Assembly: GCA_921293015.1 (NCBI GenBank) | Contig: OV121081.1 | Coordinates: 77,641,022 to 77,705,021, forward strand | Length of the DNA: 64,000 nucleotides | Reading direction: 5' to 3' | DNA from: Phorcus lineatus | Lineage: Eukaryota > Mollusca > Gastropoda > Trochida > Trochidae | In this document: piece by piece, positions 37,970 through 50,509 of the stretch | Position numbering within the stretch: the first letter of the stretch is position 1 | How the letters are laid out: each line of letters begins with the position of its first letter | Notes under the pieces: model-generated | The model's database searches: none | The model's input: the letters and a program-made list of their open reading frames with translations, nothing else | Told to the model about the DNA's origin: nothing | Made by a program: the position numbers and the translations under genes

Positions 37970-40900
37970 GAAGGCATGTCAGACCTTCAGAGATTGTCAC
38001 TGCATAATCGTTGAGAGTGTTATAATCAATCTTGTCTGGAGAAGAAGACTTGGAGTTGCTTTCCCCAAATATGCAATCCATGGTACATATGGGCATTAAA
38101 CAAACCAACCTACTTCCGAATCATAAACAAACATATTGACGTCTTTTGCATTTGAAATTTCTCATTTTTAACGGTTTGAATTATTGATTGCAGAGAGCCG
38201 TTCTCAGCAATATACATGACGTCAAACAAATTTATTCAGATAAGCAAAAACATCAACACAGTTGATTAAAGTATGAACTACTAAAGGCTTGCAGAGAATA
38301 TTAGTTCTTCCGAAAAGTATGTCGATACATTTAGTATCAGAAAACACGAGGGTTAGATCTTTTTTATCAAACAAAATCATTTCAAAAGAGTTTTAGGACA
38401 CTTGACAAGTGAAGTCATAGCGTTATGAAGTCATTAGCATTTCCCTCAGAGTTCTCGGTGAGCAAAACCATAGGCAGGCTCTTTTAGTGTTGCCATATCT
38501 ACAATAGACATTGCTGATAGATATCGATTACTCATACACAAGCAATGTCTACTGTCAAAGCGAAATTTTGATGATAAATAAAAAAGAAACAAGCAAACAT
38601 CATATTAACATTATCAAACTAATCTCAAGAATCACAAGAAGACAGTAAGTGCACTCAAACTTTCCTTTGCCATTTTTGTCTACAAATAATCGTGTCTTTT
38701 TAACTGACAAAAAAGGAGGCAATACGCTAATAATGATGAAATGATTTGAAATAAAACATGACAGATTGCATTGATACTTGTAATTAATGTCTCTTAGCAC
38801 TCTCGTTACCAGTGGAGACATAATTTGAGGTAATAACTGTTTTGCTGAAAGATATAATCGTAGATAACACATTTCGAAATAGTATACACCAAGATGATAA
38901 AGTTAACGATGTGAAATTATTGTTCCAATAGTTTGCATCAGTTTATAATCGTGTAAAATATTTAAAAGTTTGATGATCAAATACAAGTCTCTTGATTTCA
39001 ATTTTGTAAATAGAACAATTGACAATTTTGCAGATTAATACACATTTCTGTCTCTGAAATATTCACATTCAGCAATTGCTCTTTCTTGAAAAGGGAAACA
39101 AATAATGTTTATCTATTTTACTAGGGTCAATATGTAAGCATTTACGCATGTTTCTATGTACCATACAATGTTTTTCTGTATGATGTAGCCGTCCATGGTC
39201 TCTCCAATGTTTATCAAAAGGATTCGTTCTCAATCAACTATATTGCAGGTTTCTAAGGTGTAACGTGCGCCATTTCGATACCCATAGGATTGGTTTCAAG
39301 ATTGCATTTGAATAATCCCTCTCATATATAGATTGATCATTGCGTTTTGTACAATTCAATGAAGTCACCATTACATAACTGATTGGGTTTGTGCAACAGA
39401 AGTGCTGCATACATATTTAACAAATAGTGGTTGGCTCATGTTTATCATTATCATTTGTACTCTCAAACTGAAAATCCATTTCGTAATGATAGTAATTTTT
39501 TAAGAACATTCAGCCTTCTGATATAGATGACATTCATGATTTAGTATTCAAAATTTCTTGAATGATTATGAATATTAAATCGTTCATGTCGCACTCGCGA
39601 TTGCCCACAAATCATATTTGAAGTGCCCGTTTCTCCAATGAGTCTCTCCAACCACACTGCTTGTACTTCATCGATGACACCTTACATTAGAAATATGGTT
39701 TTTGTTACCTTCATTATTTGCCGATTTTGTAGTAGATCGATTTCAATCCCTTCACAAATAGTACAGATATGTCAAATAAAAGTAAAATCAATCAATAACT
39801 CTTTTATGTAATATCATTATCCATATCATTAAGCATGAGTAAATAACATTATTTTGTTATTGCCCAACTTCGAAGCAGACATCGCCTCATCCTGATTGAA
39901 ACTAATTTTTTATTTGTAAATTATTATTTTCATGATTTATTTTTTATGATATTATTTATTTATTTCATTACGTTAAACTTTCGTGTTTCACTGTGCCTTA
40001 TAAGAAAGACAAAACTATTTACCAAGTTGAAATTTTTCATAAAATTGTAGATTACCGACTTGAAGTTTTTACTTCAAAATTTATACATGCGTAAGCGGAT
40101 CCTGGTATAAAAAGCTGCTCAATCATGAATTCATGCCTTGAAAATGATATCGATATCGAGTATCCAGTACTGCCTCGTGGAAGTCAAAGGTATTATTTAC
40201 ACTAGACGCACCATCAAACGGTACAACTATACTTCACTCACTGAACAGTTCAAAGAAATCCTTCGTCCACGTCAGGAAAAATGTAAAGAGAGTCCCTCAT
40301 AGGACTGCTCAGTTTGTCATCAGTTGCATCGTGCAAACTTCTACTCAAAGCTTTGAGAGGAATATATGGTGTTTAGATGATTTCCCAAGAGTACACGTAT
40401 ATGAACGTTATTTAAGAAATTGAACACCTCGCAGTGATTATTAAAAGAGATTCACGAAACATGATAGCTCTGTAGAAAGAGACAAGTAATTAAAGTATAT
40501 AGAGCGGGTTCCTATGGGAAATATCTACTGGAAACATCAAATCATCGTGGTAAAATTAAACGAAATACACAACGTTCATATCTGCAAATTCAAACAATCA
40601 GCACGTACCTAATGGTTATCTATTTCGTATCAACTACCTTGAGTATTAAATGCAATTTGTGCAAGTTAGCAGAGTTCAAGCAGTTGACGCATATTTTTAA
40701 TTGAGGATTATAAGCATGCTTTATTTGTCAGAGTTGTTTTTACTTTAGAAATATAAATTGTGGAATGTTTTTGTTCACAGAGTTTTAAATTATTTGAAAT
40801 GGGCATGTTAAACTGGTTTGACAAGTCGAACTTTGCATACGCACAGTTTTACAAATGTCTTGTTCGGGAGCCATTGTGGGAATATCGATGGAGATGAAAT

Positions 40901-43900
40901 ATGAGATCAAGGATACTTTATTCTCCTTGAACGTCCAACTGCCATGCCAAATGCGATAGACCACACACTGGATGAGCGATGGGTTACAAATGGTAACCTG
41001 CCATGGTCATTAAATTGGCTATCAATTTGAGGGTATCAATTTGACTCCTGCGAACAGAACGATTTAGTATGAAATCTTATGTAATGTAACGTGTCTTAAC
41101 TTTAAATAGAACTGTTTATGAAAGGAGTGAACATACATAATAAATACAACGTCAGCCTGGTAACTTGCACGTCAGCCGGAGAGTTTGATTATTTTCTAGA
41201 AACATAACAATGATCTAATTATGTATTACTGTTACCATTGGAGGGATATTGGGATTAAAAAAGGCTGATCTTTTGACACAGCAGCAAAAGTCAACAAATT
41301 TACAATCATTATACAAGTAGTGCTTAATCCAAAGTCTGCATTTTTATTTCTCAGCCTTATCTTATCTTAAAAAATAATCAAAACCAAAATTGATGTGTTC
41401 ATGTTGTAGTCACAGCCAACAAAAAGCTTCATGTTTGGAGATTGGCCAATGTTTGTCATTTGATAACAGTTATGAAAAATCATCCTCTTTTTGTAGAAAA
41501 TCCTTTCTGGCAGCCACCTGTAGGAAACTCAGCCTTGCCATCAAAACAGTACAAATGTGTCCAGACATTGTTCCATCCTATTGGGTTGAACAGGGACCAC
41601 CTTACTAATAGATTCAGACCGTGTCACTGTCTGTTTACATCAATAAACACTTTACTTTGTGGCAGAAAGTTTACATCGATTTCACATTAGATTCGAGTTT
41701 CAACTAACCAGTTATTATAATATATTGCTTCTACCCCTTCTACCCTTAACTTATTTTAGGAAAACGCACACACGCTCATTAAATATGTTATGTTTGCTAT
41801 AATTTCCTTGGATTGTACATTGAACATACGAATGGATTCAGTTCAAATTTAGATATTATAGAAAAGTTACGAAAAGTTCGAGACAATATATATGTTTAAC
41901 ACATTTTCAAATGCGACTTTTATCGTAATTATAATGATAAACAAGGATCAAAGTGTTGAAATAGCTTGAATATGTAGTTCTGTCCATCAACTGATGTGAA
42001 AACACAGAAGGAAGACATTTAGTGATGCATATCTGGTCATGTTTCTATTCAACAAAGATGTGATTAACCATTTCATGTACGTGGACAGGCAGATGCTATT
42101 ATCATTGCAATGTTGTTCTCAAACTGTTTGACAAATTGGAAGTAAGACTCAACTGCGAACTCTGAATCTAAGGTTTTATTGAAATCAAGGGAACAATTTA
42201 CATGAGCCGTCTTAGAAAATGTCATGAACTCAGTTGTTATGATATTTATTTTACTGATGAGTATTGATTTGTCTCTGTGTCTGAATTTATGCCTATAATT
42301 TAAAAAAAAATTGTTCATGTCACTTTAACTGTCGATTATTGACACCTTGAGATGATTCAAATATCCTATGAAACTTTTTCAAAGTCTGATAACGGGACAA
42401 TTACTTAGGGTAAATTGTACAGACAGACATGCATACTTAATTAAACACGAACCCAATTATTATTGATTTGAATAAGATGCTGCCATTGGTATTTCATAGA
42501 TGTTTAAATTCAAATGTTTAAATAACACAGAGACACGTACTCAAGTAGGAGTTTCTTGATCCAAATTACGTTGTATTTCATTGCGAAGAGTCTTTTCATT
42601 GCAAACTCAAAACTATTTGTTGGAAATTCATGTGGTTATAGCATAGAAAATGAGAAAATAGGTCAAAACTGAAACCATAGGAAGTTTTTGTCAAAATTGC
42701 AGCTATTATGTTGTCATGGATTTTCAAATCATTTAAACTTCATTTCTTTAGAAAGTTAAAACCTGAGTCAGAATAACGTACTTCTAAAAAATGTTGATGG
42801 ACACAAATCATTATTCTTATGGTGAGGTGGATACGCTTGGACTCATTATAAAGCTATGAAAAATCGACTGATAAGAATGCCACATCTAATTCATTTTTTT
42901 TCTTTCAAAGTGTGGTCCTCAAAAAAGCCAGACTATAGATACTTTAAACATTTGCAACATTTGTAACAATGCCATTATTAATTCAGGAGGGTTTTAAAAA
43001 AAACTCGTCTAGAATTAGAAGTAATGTCCAATTTCAACATTTTGCGTCTTAATCTCCATGGATCTACCTAAATGAGATGTTCATCTTGTAATACAAACCA
43101 TAAACCTGGCAAAAACTGACCCTGCAACTCTCATTAATAAAGATGATTACTTTAATCAAGATGTCACTATGTATCAAAGCGCCTGGTGCAAATGTATACA
43201 AACTGAAGAACGGCAACATAATACACTACTTCGCTTCGCCAATTACTATTCTTCCCTTAGAAATTGTAAATGAGAGGAAGTAGACATCCGAGAAGATCTG
43301 AATAATTTTTGTCATAATAATCGATGGGTTTCTAATTCATGCATGAGGTAGCTGTCATGAGACATTTGCTAGTGCAATACCTTATCAAAACATTATTGCT
43401 TGTTTTCTCAGCACTGTATCATAGTATTGAGTTTATGTACACATGTGTTTGCAATGGCGACAAAATTGATATGGATATCATTGTTGACATATTTGCTGTC
43501 TGGTATGGCAAATATAGAATATAAGACAGGAAATCCATTTATGAACACTGATATATGAGGACGTGTGTATCGATTCACACAGGAAAAGAGAGTATGTCTA
43601 ACAGTAATGGTAATTATCAGGCTGAAGTGATATATTCAACCCAGCCCCTTGTTTACCAATTTACGTGTAAGTGTGGTACCTCGAAGACCCCCCTGCTAAA
43701 AGGCAAAGTGGAGATTACAAGGAAGCAAGGGAATAAGGAAACTTGTAATAAATTTTACGATCAAATTCAATCAAGGAATAGATGATATGCATGTAAACGG
43801 TACGAGGATCTAAAGGAAAAGTATTGTCATTGCTCTGCCGCTACACATGACTTTTAGATTGCCTTTCAGACATTTACAAGCATGCAAAAATTATAGATCC

Positions 43901-44172
43901 CTTGCTCATCTTTCTTAGGTAAAAACGTCCACAGATTTAAAAAATTAATTTAAAAACTCATATTTCGAATGCTTTTGACAATCACATATCCTTACAAATT
44001 GATATTCTGATAGTTGGGTATAAAGTGTTTGACTGGTTCTTACACGGAAAACATATCATGTCTAGAAATTTGTCTTAATAAATGATTTAGTTGCTTATGG
44101 GCAAATGATGAAAACATTTTGGCTAATTTGAAAGAATTTTTTTTGTGAACTACGAATTAGTTGACAAAAACA
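37970..44172. repeat. Segmental duplication D1, unit B (6.2 kb)
   Basis: Partner of 31735-36865, same order and orientation apart from the inverted segment at 39558-39712. It is about 1 kb longer than unit A. Matching ends at GAATTAGTTGACAAAA (44154; 36846 in unit A). Open frames inside are short and not shared intact between units. Confidence 0.85.
40106..40114 (+). promoter_or_regulatory. Possible TATA box in D1 unit B
   Basis: TATAAAAAG stands about 60-70 bases upstream of the conserved island. Unit A has the weaker TATATAG at the matching place (about 33219). A following short frame starting at an ATG near 40125 (LPRGSQ shared with unit A) stops after about 25 codons. Promoter function is an inference. 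Confidence 0.25.
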
Positions 44173-44174
44173 TA

Positions 44175-44560
44175 CCTAAATTTGGTGTCGTCTCTTTTTC
44201 ATGTGGTTCCCCTCATTCTAACTACATATTCATTTAAGTAAACCTTTTTCATATATATATATACGGATGAATTTAGAACATAAAGTGTTCATCATCAGAT
44301 ATAGAATAGAAAATTGTTTGAGACTCTACAGATCACATTAGCATATATCCTTGCTATATTCCCTTCTGGCTACCACAAAAAAAAAACTACGTATATGTAC
44401 TGTTAGTAGTTGCCAAAGTTCGGTTCGAATAAATAATGCGATAGTCAAAGTGCGTTGCCTAGTTTCGACCATCCACACATCTTTCAACCTATACATTGTC
44501 AATATAATGACCTGTTATTTTGGCATCAGCAATAGTCAGAACATGTTGAAGAAATAACAC
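44175..44560. other. Spacer after D1
   Basis: Unique AT-rich sequence with a short TA run near 44250-44262; no gene recognised. Confidence 0.4.
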
Positions 44561-44569
44561 CAGTAAAAA

Positions 44570-45295
44570 GATTTGACATATGTTACGCCTATGCTCCATG
44601 CTTTTTCTGTCAGCATATATCAAAGCAGTTGAAATTGGATAAAAATCCTCTTGTCTCCAAGAACTGCCAGAGCTGCCAAAGATTAAAATGAATTGGACAC
44701 TACAAATGTAATCTTAACACCAAATATTCCAGGATTGTCACATTTGTGAAACTTGTAGAAAGAATAGTTTCCAGTAACAGTGTTATATATCTTGTATGAT
44801 TGAGAGCTTGTCAACTTACCATAAGGAAGCTATAGTTGCTGCTGATACTCAGTAACATATTGGTGAAGGTGGTACAGGAACCTGATTTTCTATTACACAA
44901 TTTATACACAATTTGATGATGTTATATATAAAGAGGTACAAAACATGTTAAACAATCTTTATTATTACAAATCAACTATTTCTTTTTTTATTTTATAAAG
45001 AAATCCACTATAGGTGTCTTGAACCTTGAACATTACTTGAGGTAGCACACAACAGAACATGGTTGAATAAAAAGCCAGAAGTAAGAGAAAGGAGTAAAGA
45101 ACCATTTGCTCTGATAGATTGTGCTGTCACCGAGTATGAATACACATTTTGTCTGCATTCATTGAAAAAATATCCATATGTGTACAATTTCAGATGCAAT
45201 AAATAAACCATTGTGGAAATGTTTACTGTTGTTGACGGAGCACAAGTTACCAAACTGATAGGCAATAACCATCAATTTATTGATGCAGTTTTATA
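44570..45295 (+). pseudogene. Possible decayed coding region, family unknown
   Basis: Three consecutive plus-strand open stretches have protein-like composition and are separated by stops or frameshifts. At about 44573-44690 there is a Cys-rich stretch (APCFFCQHI, then NPLVSKNCQSCQ). At about 45030-45205 a frame contains TWLNKKPEVRERSKEPFAL and then TEYEYTFCLHSLKKYP. At about 45215-45295 a frame contains MFTVVDGAQVTKLIGNNH. I do not recognise any of them. It could be a dead gene or transposon fragment, or chance. Confidence 0.3.
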
Positions 45296-45774
45296 CTAAC
45301 CAATATGAAGGTCGCCTTAGACAGACCGTTTGATTGTATACATACTGCAAACCTCGTACTTTACAGTTAAATCTACAGCAAAACCAATATAATTTATTCA
45401 AAAGCGAAGTATCAGATACAGTTATACCCAGTAAAGAGACCAACCGAGACAACCTTTTACTCTGCTTAAATCAAAACATTGTCATAATACAGACATACAA
45501 ATACAAAGTAATTTATTACAGTATATCGCATTTAATATATGAAAATGCATGCGATTGACCATAGGGGCCGGAATACAGCTAAGAAATGGACAAGAAATAC
45601 CTTTTCATATAAGCTAACTTAATTGGAAACGTGATAAAGTGAAAAGCAACTGAACTTAATGTTCCAATATATCTTTGATATAGTGATTTGATAAGAGAGG
45701 TCAACTGTTGAAGAGTCCCCTATTAGTACTTATTTATGAAAGTATGAACTTTGACATAAAGGTAATTCAAAGTT

Positions 45775-45822
45775 AACAGATAATTTGAACAGGTACAATA
45801 ACGGCTATTCAAATTATCTGTT
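45775..45822. other. Perfect 15-bp hairpin
   Basis: AACAGATAATTTGAA (45775-45789) and TTCAAATTATCTGTT (45808-45822) pair perfectly around an 18-base loop. It is too short for a typical MITE. It could be a structured RNA element or a relic of an inverted insertion. No neighbouring gene explains it. Confidence 0.5.
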
Positions 45823-46544
45823 GTGTGTCTTAACTATGTTAAAAATGATTGATGATTTTTTGACGTAAATATCAATCAAACAACCTATTCACTTAAGTTT
45901 TCGACTCAAACAGTGTAAGTCCTGATGGGTTTACAGTCCTCTGTTATATCAATAACACAGATTCTTTAAAATGACAGTAGAACTAGGTTTATGATATCAT
46001 GACCGAAAACATGTGTTAATTAATGTTATTCCTGTTCTCATTGTTAAGAGTGTTCTGTATTGTAACAGGTGGCACATTGCTCAAAACGAGATGTCTACAT
46101 TAAAACAGAAATACTTAAAGCCAATAAGATTCATAAATCACTTCCTGTCATGCAATACATTGAGTGATTGGTCTTCTTGATTCATCCATGTTCTAAATGA
46201 CAGCACATGTTGATTTCTACTTTAGGAAGTGTCTCCAATTGAGCGATGCAGGATTTCACATAACAAGTTACAGACTCATGCGTCCAGCTTGAAGTAACAG
46301 CGATTTGGAAATATCATAACACTTAAACAACGAATATCAGAGCCTCAAAATATACTTTCATAATGTCTTGATTGTGAGAGGTTTTTTTAGTAACATTTAT
46401 TTTATTTACATAATTGATTAACAGTTTCCTAAACCAGTTTGTTATTTTTTAGCATCAAAGCTTGTTTCCCGTGTTCTGTTGTGTGTTGTCAAAACATGTA
46501 CCTAGACACTTTGATAAGTAATAGTATATTTCTATTATAATAAT

Positions 46545-46915
46545 AATGGATATTTATATTGCGCACGTTATCCACACACGAATGCATGCTCAATGCGCTA
46601 CCCTGCATTATTACCCTGGTCTAACCCAAGCTGCCGATTACATCGCTTAAAGGTCAACTCCAACACAATCTACACCAGGTACCCAATTAGTACTGCTGGG
46701 TGAACAGGAGCACATTTTGAATAAAGTCCCTTGCCTAAGGAGACACCACAAGTTTCTCAACTCGTGCCTCAGTGTGGGGCAGGGAATAACCCTTGAACTC
46801 TCAGTTAATACAGCAATGATCGGGTAACCCACCCATCCGGCGAGCCACGCCAGATGTTGCTGAACTTCACTGATAGCGGTCAACTGAGCTACGCACAGAA
46901 CCACGTGCCATATTA
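46545..46915 (-). mobile_element. tRNA-derived SINE, minus strand
   Basis: Read on the minus strand, an A-box-like TAGCTCAGTTG (plus coordinates 46881-46891) and a B-box-like GAGTTCAAGGG (46790-46800) lie in the head, though they are further apart than usual. A core follows (CCTTAGGCAAGGGACTT, then CACCCAGC and ATTGGGTACC), closely like the core of the plus-strand SINE at 47047. Then CAGCTTGGGTTAGACCAGGG, GCGCAATATAAATATCC and an ATT-rich tail complete it. The core recalls domains shared among metazoan SINEs; I do not assign a named family. Confidence 0.75.
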
Positions 46916-47046
46916 TATTCCGTATGGGTTATCATACAACAACACTGATTAAGTCGTCCTATTACAGTTATTCATGTCGATTTCTTAACATATTTCTTAC
47001 TCATATTTGCGTCAAGTTGATAACCATTCGTAACCTCAGCAATTTG

Positions 47047-47313
47047 GAGCTCGGTGGTGTAGTGGTTAGCATGCTGGCCTATCGCCGCCGACGACCCAGG
47101 TTCGAATCCCGGTGGAGACACCAAACATTTGTGACCTGGGTCTCATACCGCGTTGTATCCTTGGGCAAGGCACTTCATCCACATTGCACTCAGTCAACCC
47201 AGCTATATAAATGGGTACATGAATAAGGGAAGTACGGAAGCGCTAAGTAGCTGCTGTAGTACAATTCCTTCAGGGTAATAATGTACCGCCTGGACATTAG
47301 GCGTTAAAATGTA

Positions 47314-47395
<82 letters not shown>

Positions 47396-47415
47396 TATTA
47401 TTATTATTATTATTT
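47047..47415 (+). mobile_element. tRNA-derived SINE, plus strand
   Basis: A perfect polymerase III A-box, TGGTGTAGTGG (47055-47065), and B-box, GGTTCGAATCC (47099-47109), stand 44 bases apart, as in a tRNA head. The core contains CCTTGGGCAAGGCACTTC, CAACCCAGC and AAATGGGTAC, shared with the SINE at 46545-46915. The element ends in a long (ATT)n tail. The head lacks a complete tRNA fold and runs into the core, so this is a SINE and not a tRNA gene. Transcription would rely on its own internal promoter. Confidence 0.88.
47315..47415. repeat. (ATT)n tail of the SINE
   Basis: About 100 bases of ATT trinucleotide repeat with one interruption near 47393, directly after the SINE body. Confidence 0.95.
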
Positions 47416-47439
47416 ATAATTTGCCTATTTGGTGACAGG

Positions 47440-50400
47440 TAAAAGGGTGACCCAAAGACCCATGAATATATCTCTTTCAAATGAGTAATTAATTTTTTTT
47501 GTTTTGTTTCTCTAAAGCAGTGTTCCCAGTTTGTGACGCAATTTATTTTGAAAGTGCAATACGCCCGTATAGATGTTATGTTCAACGATAATCAAGCTTG
47601 GTCAAACTCAATCCCCTAATTGTCGACTTGTGAACTTTGAATGAACAAACATTTGAAAGCCATTATTAACAATTATTGCGCCGGCAAACTTCATCTTAAG
47701 CTGTCTAACATGCACACAATTCTATGTTTAAGATTGCTGTCAGATTATCAATGGACAGAGTTTTTGTATGAGATGCCTACATATTTCGTTTAGCACGGCT
47801 CATTCATTACAAAATTTAATTTTAGTACTAACCTATCGGAAAAAATAAGATATTGTGACAGAATGTTTGGACATCTGAAAAATACACTGATTAAGCCTGG
47901 CTATCATGGTTAGTTATTGCCTTTCAGCAAGTGATGTGTTTCTTTCAGCGTAAAAGCCATCGACTGTCTGTGAACCTTAACATTTGTTTCCTGTCGAGGT
48001 ATATTGATTTTTCAAATCAGTTTCTTCCCTAACGTCCTTAGTTTTTTTAAGTGTAATAACCTAAAATATGACTTGTATGTCGTAGGAGAGCAAGTTTTGA
48101 TATCTATAGATACAGATATGATTAGGTTTAATATGATTTGTCGTGAAATCTGACAATGATTATGATATACTTTGGTTGAAAGAAGGTGGTAATTGGTAGA
48201 CCAAAGTGTGCATACCCTTGTGTTCATGTAATGGAGACAAAGAAGATGAATTTAATCCCATATAGAAGTGATCGTATTACATATAACAAAGACAAAACAG
48301 GCGTGTCGATGAGAGATGACTATATTTATAATAGTAGATGAAATATTGATTCACTGGAGAAAGAAAACATTACAAAGGCAATTTTAAACTGGGTTTTAAG
48401 TCAATATTTGGAATAGGGAAATGAAGAAGCTATAGAGAAATGTTTACGTTATGAATAGGTGCAAATGTTGAAATTAAATGAGTAAATATGGTACTTGACT
48501 ATATTTATCACATTAGTGTTGCAATCGTTACTTTAACAACAGCCACAGAAACGATTGACAGTATCCATTTAAAAAGTGCACCTTTAGGGTGAAGGTGAGG
48601 TCTACTACAGAGTTATAGAAACTAGATTGAAGGTGACATACTGGAAAGATTGAGACCTCCTCCCTTTCCCTTTCTAGCATTTGTAACATGAGAATTGAAA
48701 ATGTGAAAACGTTATTTCCCAAGTGATTCAAAGAAATTTAGATTGATGGTTTTCTTAGTACAGTCAATGCAAAAAGGTTAAACGTGTCTGTAGCCAATAT
48801 CTGGAAGGACTGGGACAAAAGGATGCTGTTTGTATAAGCTGATATCAGAGAGTGACGACCAAATCTATTATCTATTGATTGATCAAAGAAATGTCATCAA
48901 TTTCATTGATTACTGAAAAGAAAACTCTACTTTGCACTATTGTTGAGCAGGACAAAACCCTGTTAATCAAAATGGTATATTGTGCAGAATAAACGTTAGA
49001 AATGAGAAGGGTTTTTTTTCAATTTTTTTCAAAAAGTTTCGAAATGGCTATCATTCAATCTCATGCGTGACAGTCCAAATTATTAATGTCTTATTCAAAA
49101 CATTGTAGTTATCGATTCTATAAAGGTCAATCCTAGTGACATGAATGACCAGTATCTGTTTGCTGCAACCATTTACAGAGTTGACTGGTAGACCAGCACG
49201 GTTCTCAAAGTGCAAATTCTCAAAAACCCTAATATGTTATGTTTTAATTCTACATCTACAAGCGGCGACATTGTCGTCAACTACTCTGATAGCTGATTAA
49301 AGTTTCCTATATTTTCTCATAATTTAAAGATTAAAAACCAGCGCTAAGAAATATAATGAAACTGTTGAGCTATCTTCTTGAAGGTGTGAAAAATGATACA
49401 ATATGATTATCAAAGATGAATTCCACTTTATTTTGAATTGTCATATCATGCCATAGGCAAAAATAGATAAATTCACAAAAAACTGCGGTGTTCTCGACCC
49501 GATCTGTACGCATAGATGTGTCGAAAGTCCTGGCATCGCATTTGAAAAGAAATCTATATGCTTAATATTTCATAAAAATAAATAATCCTTTTTATTTTGT
49601 CTTGACATATTTCCATGTGTTTAAGTAACTGACCAAGCATTTATATGTGTTTCATTGTAAACTAAATAAATGAAAAGCTAAAATAATAGTGGTAATTTAT
49701 AATTTGTATCATCAGCAAATTTGAAGGTTTGAAAATGACTAGCACTATATTTTAAAAGAGATCTGTATTTGTTTGAACAATTGCAGATTATGATATTCCC
49801 CAGATGGTTCGGGACACATACATTTCCACACAAGTCAAACTTTTCTCCCTAACTTACTGCAGTTAGACCCAAATGAATAAGTATTTTTTATTTGTTTGTT
49901 TATTTCGTGTGTTGTTTTATATCTACTATTTCATTTGATAAAATAAACGATTTCCTTCTTATATCAATCATGGGAAAATTGCAATATCACTTATTGTCTA
50001 TTTCATTATCTATTTTAAACTAGACTGTAAACCCTAGAGAATGTGTATAAATAAAATCGTAAACCAAGCATCAGTTGCATGAAGAGATGGCCACTGTCAA
50101 TCAATATCTAAGCTGAAACTATTCTCTGTTTAGTCTTTGTCGTAACACTATGATTAGTCACATTCCTATGTCTTAGACTGTTTTTTTCAGTGTAATAATT
50201 GATATACCTCAGTGAGAATTAGTTACTCATGGTAAAAAAACATTGATACTCGACTCTAGCGACGCTACTTGTATATCCATGATACCGCCGACCAATACTC
50301 TTAATGTTTTATTTGAAAGATTGTAAAATTACACTTAATACAATTATGGTGCTGAAATTAAAAACAAGTTTTGACATTCTATCTTCATTTTGGGGAAAAT

Positions 50401-50505
50401 GTGGTTCAAACGTTGCATAACATTCTCATTCCTTCAGTTATTATTTAGCCATAATTTTCAATATGTTTGTTTTCTGTAGATATTTGCCAATATCGTCATT
50501 CCAAG
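47440..50505. repeat. Segmental duplication D2, unit A (3.1 kb)
   Basis: This unit is collinear with 57590-61672 in direct orientation. Aligned landmarks are AACAAACATTTGAAA (47642 / 57725), AATACACTGATTAAG (47880 / 57989), CAGCAAGTGATGTGTTT (47926 / 58032), a CTATAAAGG word followed by CCTAGTGA (49118 / 60070), GAGTTGACTG-TAGACCA (49180 / 60149), AGAATGTGTATAAATAAAA (50038 / 61253), GAAGAGATGGCCACTGT (50082 / 61296) and GTAGATATTTG-CAATATC (50477 / 61646). No intact gene is present. Parts of it also match 12-17 kb in reverse. Confidence 0.85.
50038..50120 (+). promoter_or_regulatory. Conserved TATA-like island in D2 unit A
   Basis: GTGTATAAATAAAA is followed about 30 bases later by GAAGAGATGGCCACTGT-AATCAATATCT. 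Both are nearly identical in unit B at 61253-61330. A TATA-like box at core-promoter distance before a conserved ATG in good context is suggestive. The frame (MATVNQYL) closes after 9-11 codons in both units with no donor site seen, so a gene start is unproven. Confidence 0.3.
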
Positions 50506-50509
50506 CAAA

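Noticed and set aside
47055..47125. tRNA gene
   Set aside because: The A and B boxes are perfect, but the flanks do not form an acceptor stem and the sequence continues into a SINE core and ATT tail.
46647..47226. Open frames of 85 and 100 codons
   Set aside because: They lie wholly within the two SINEs.
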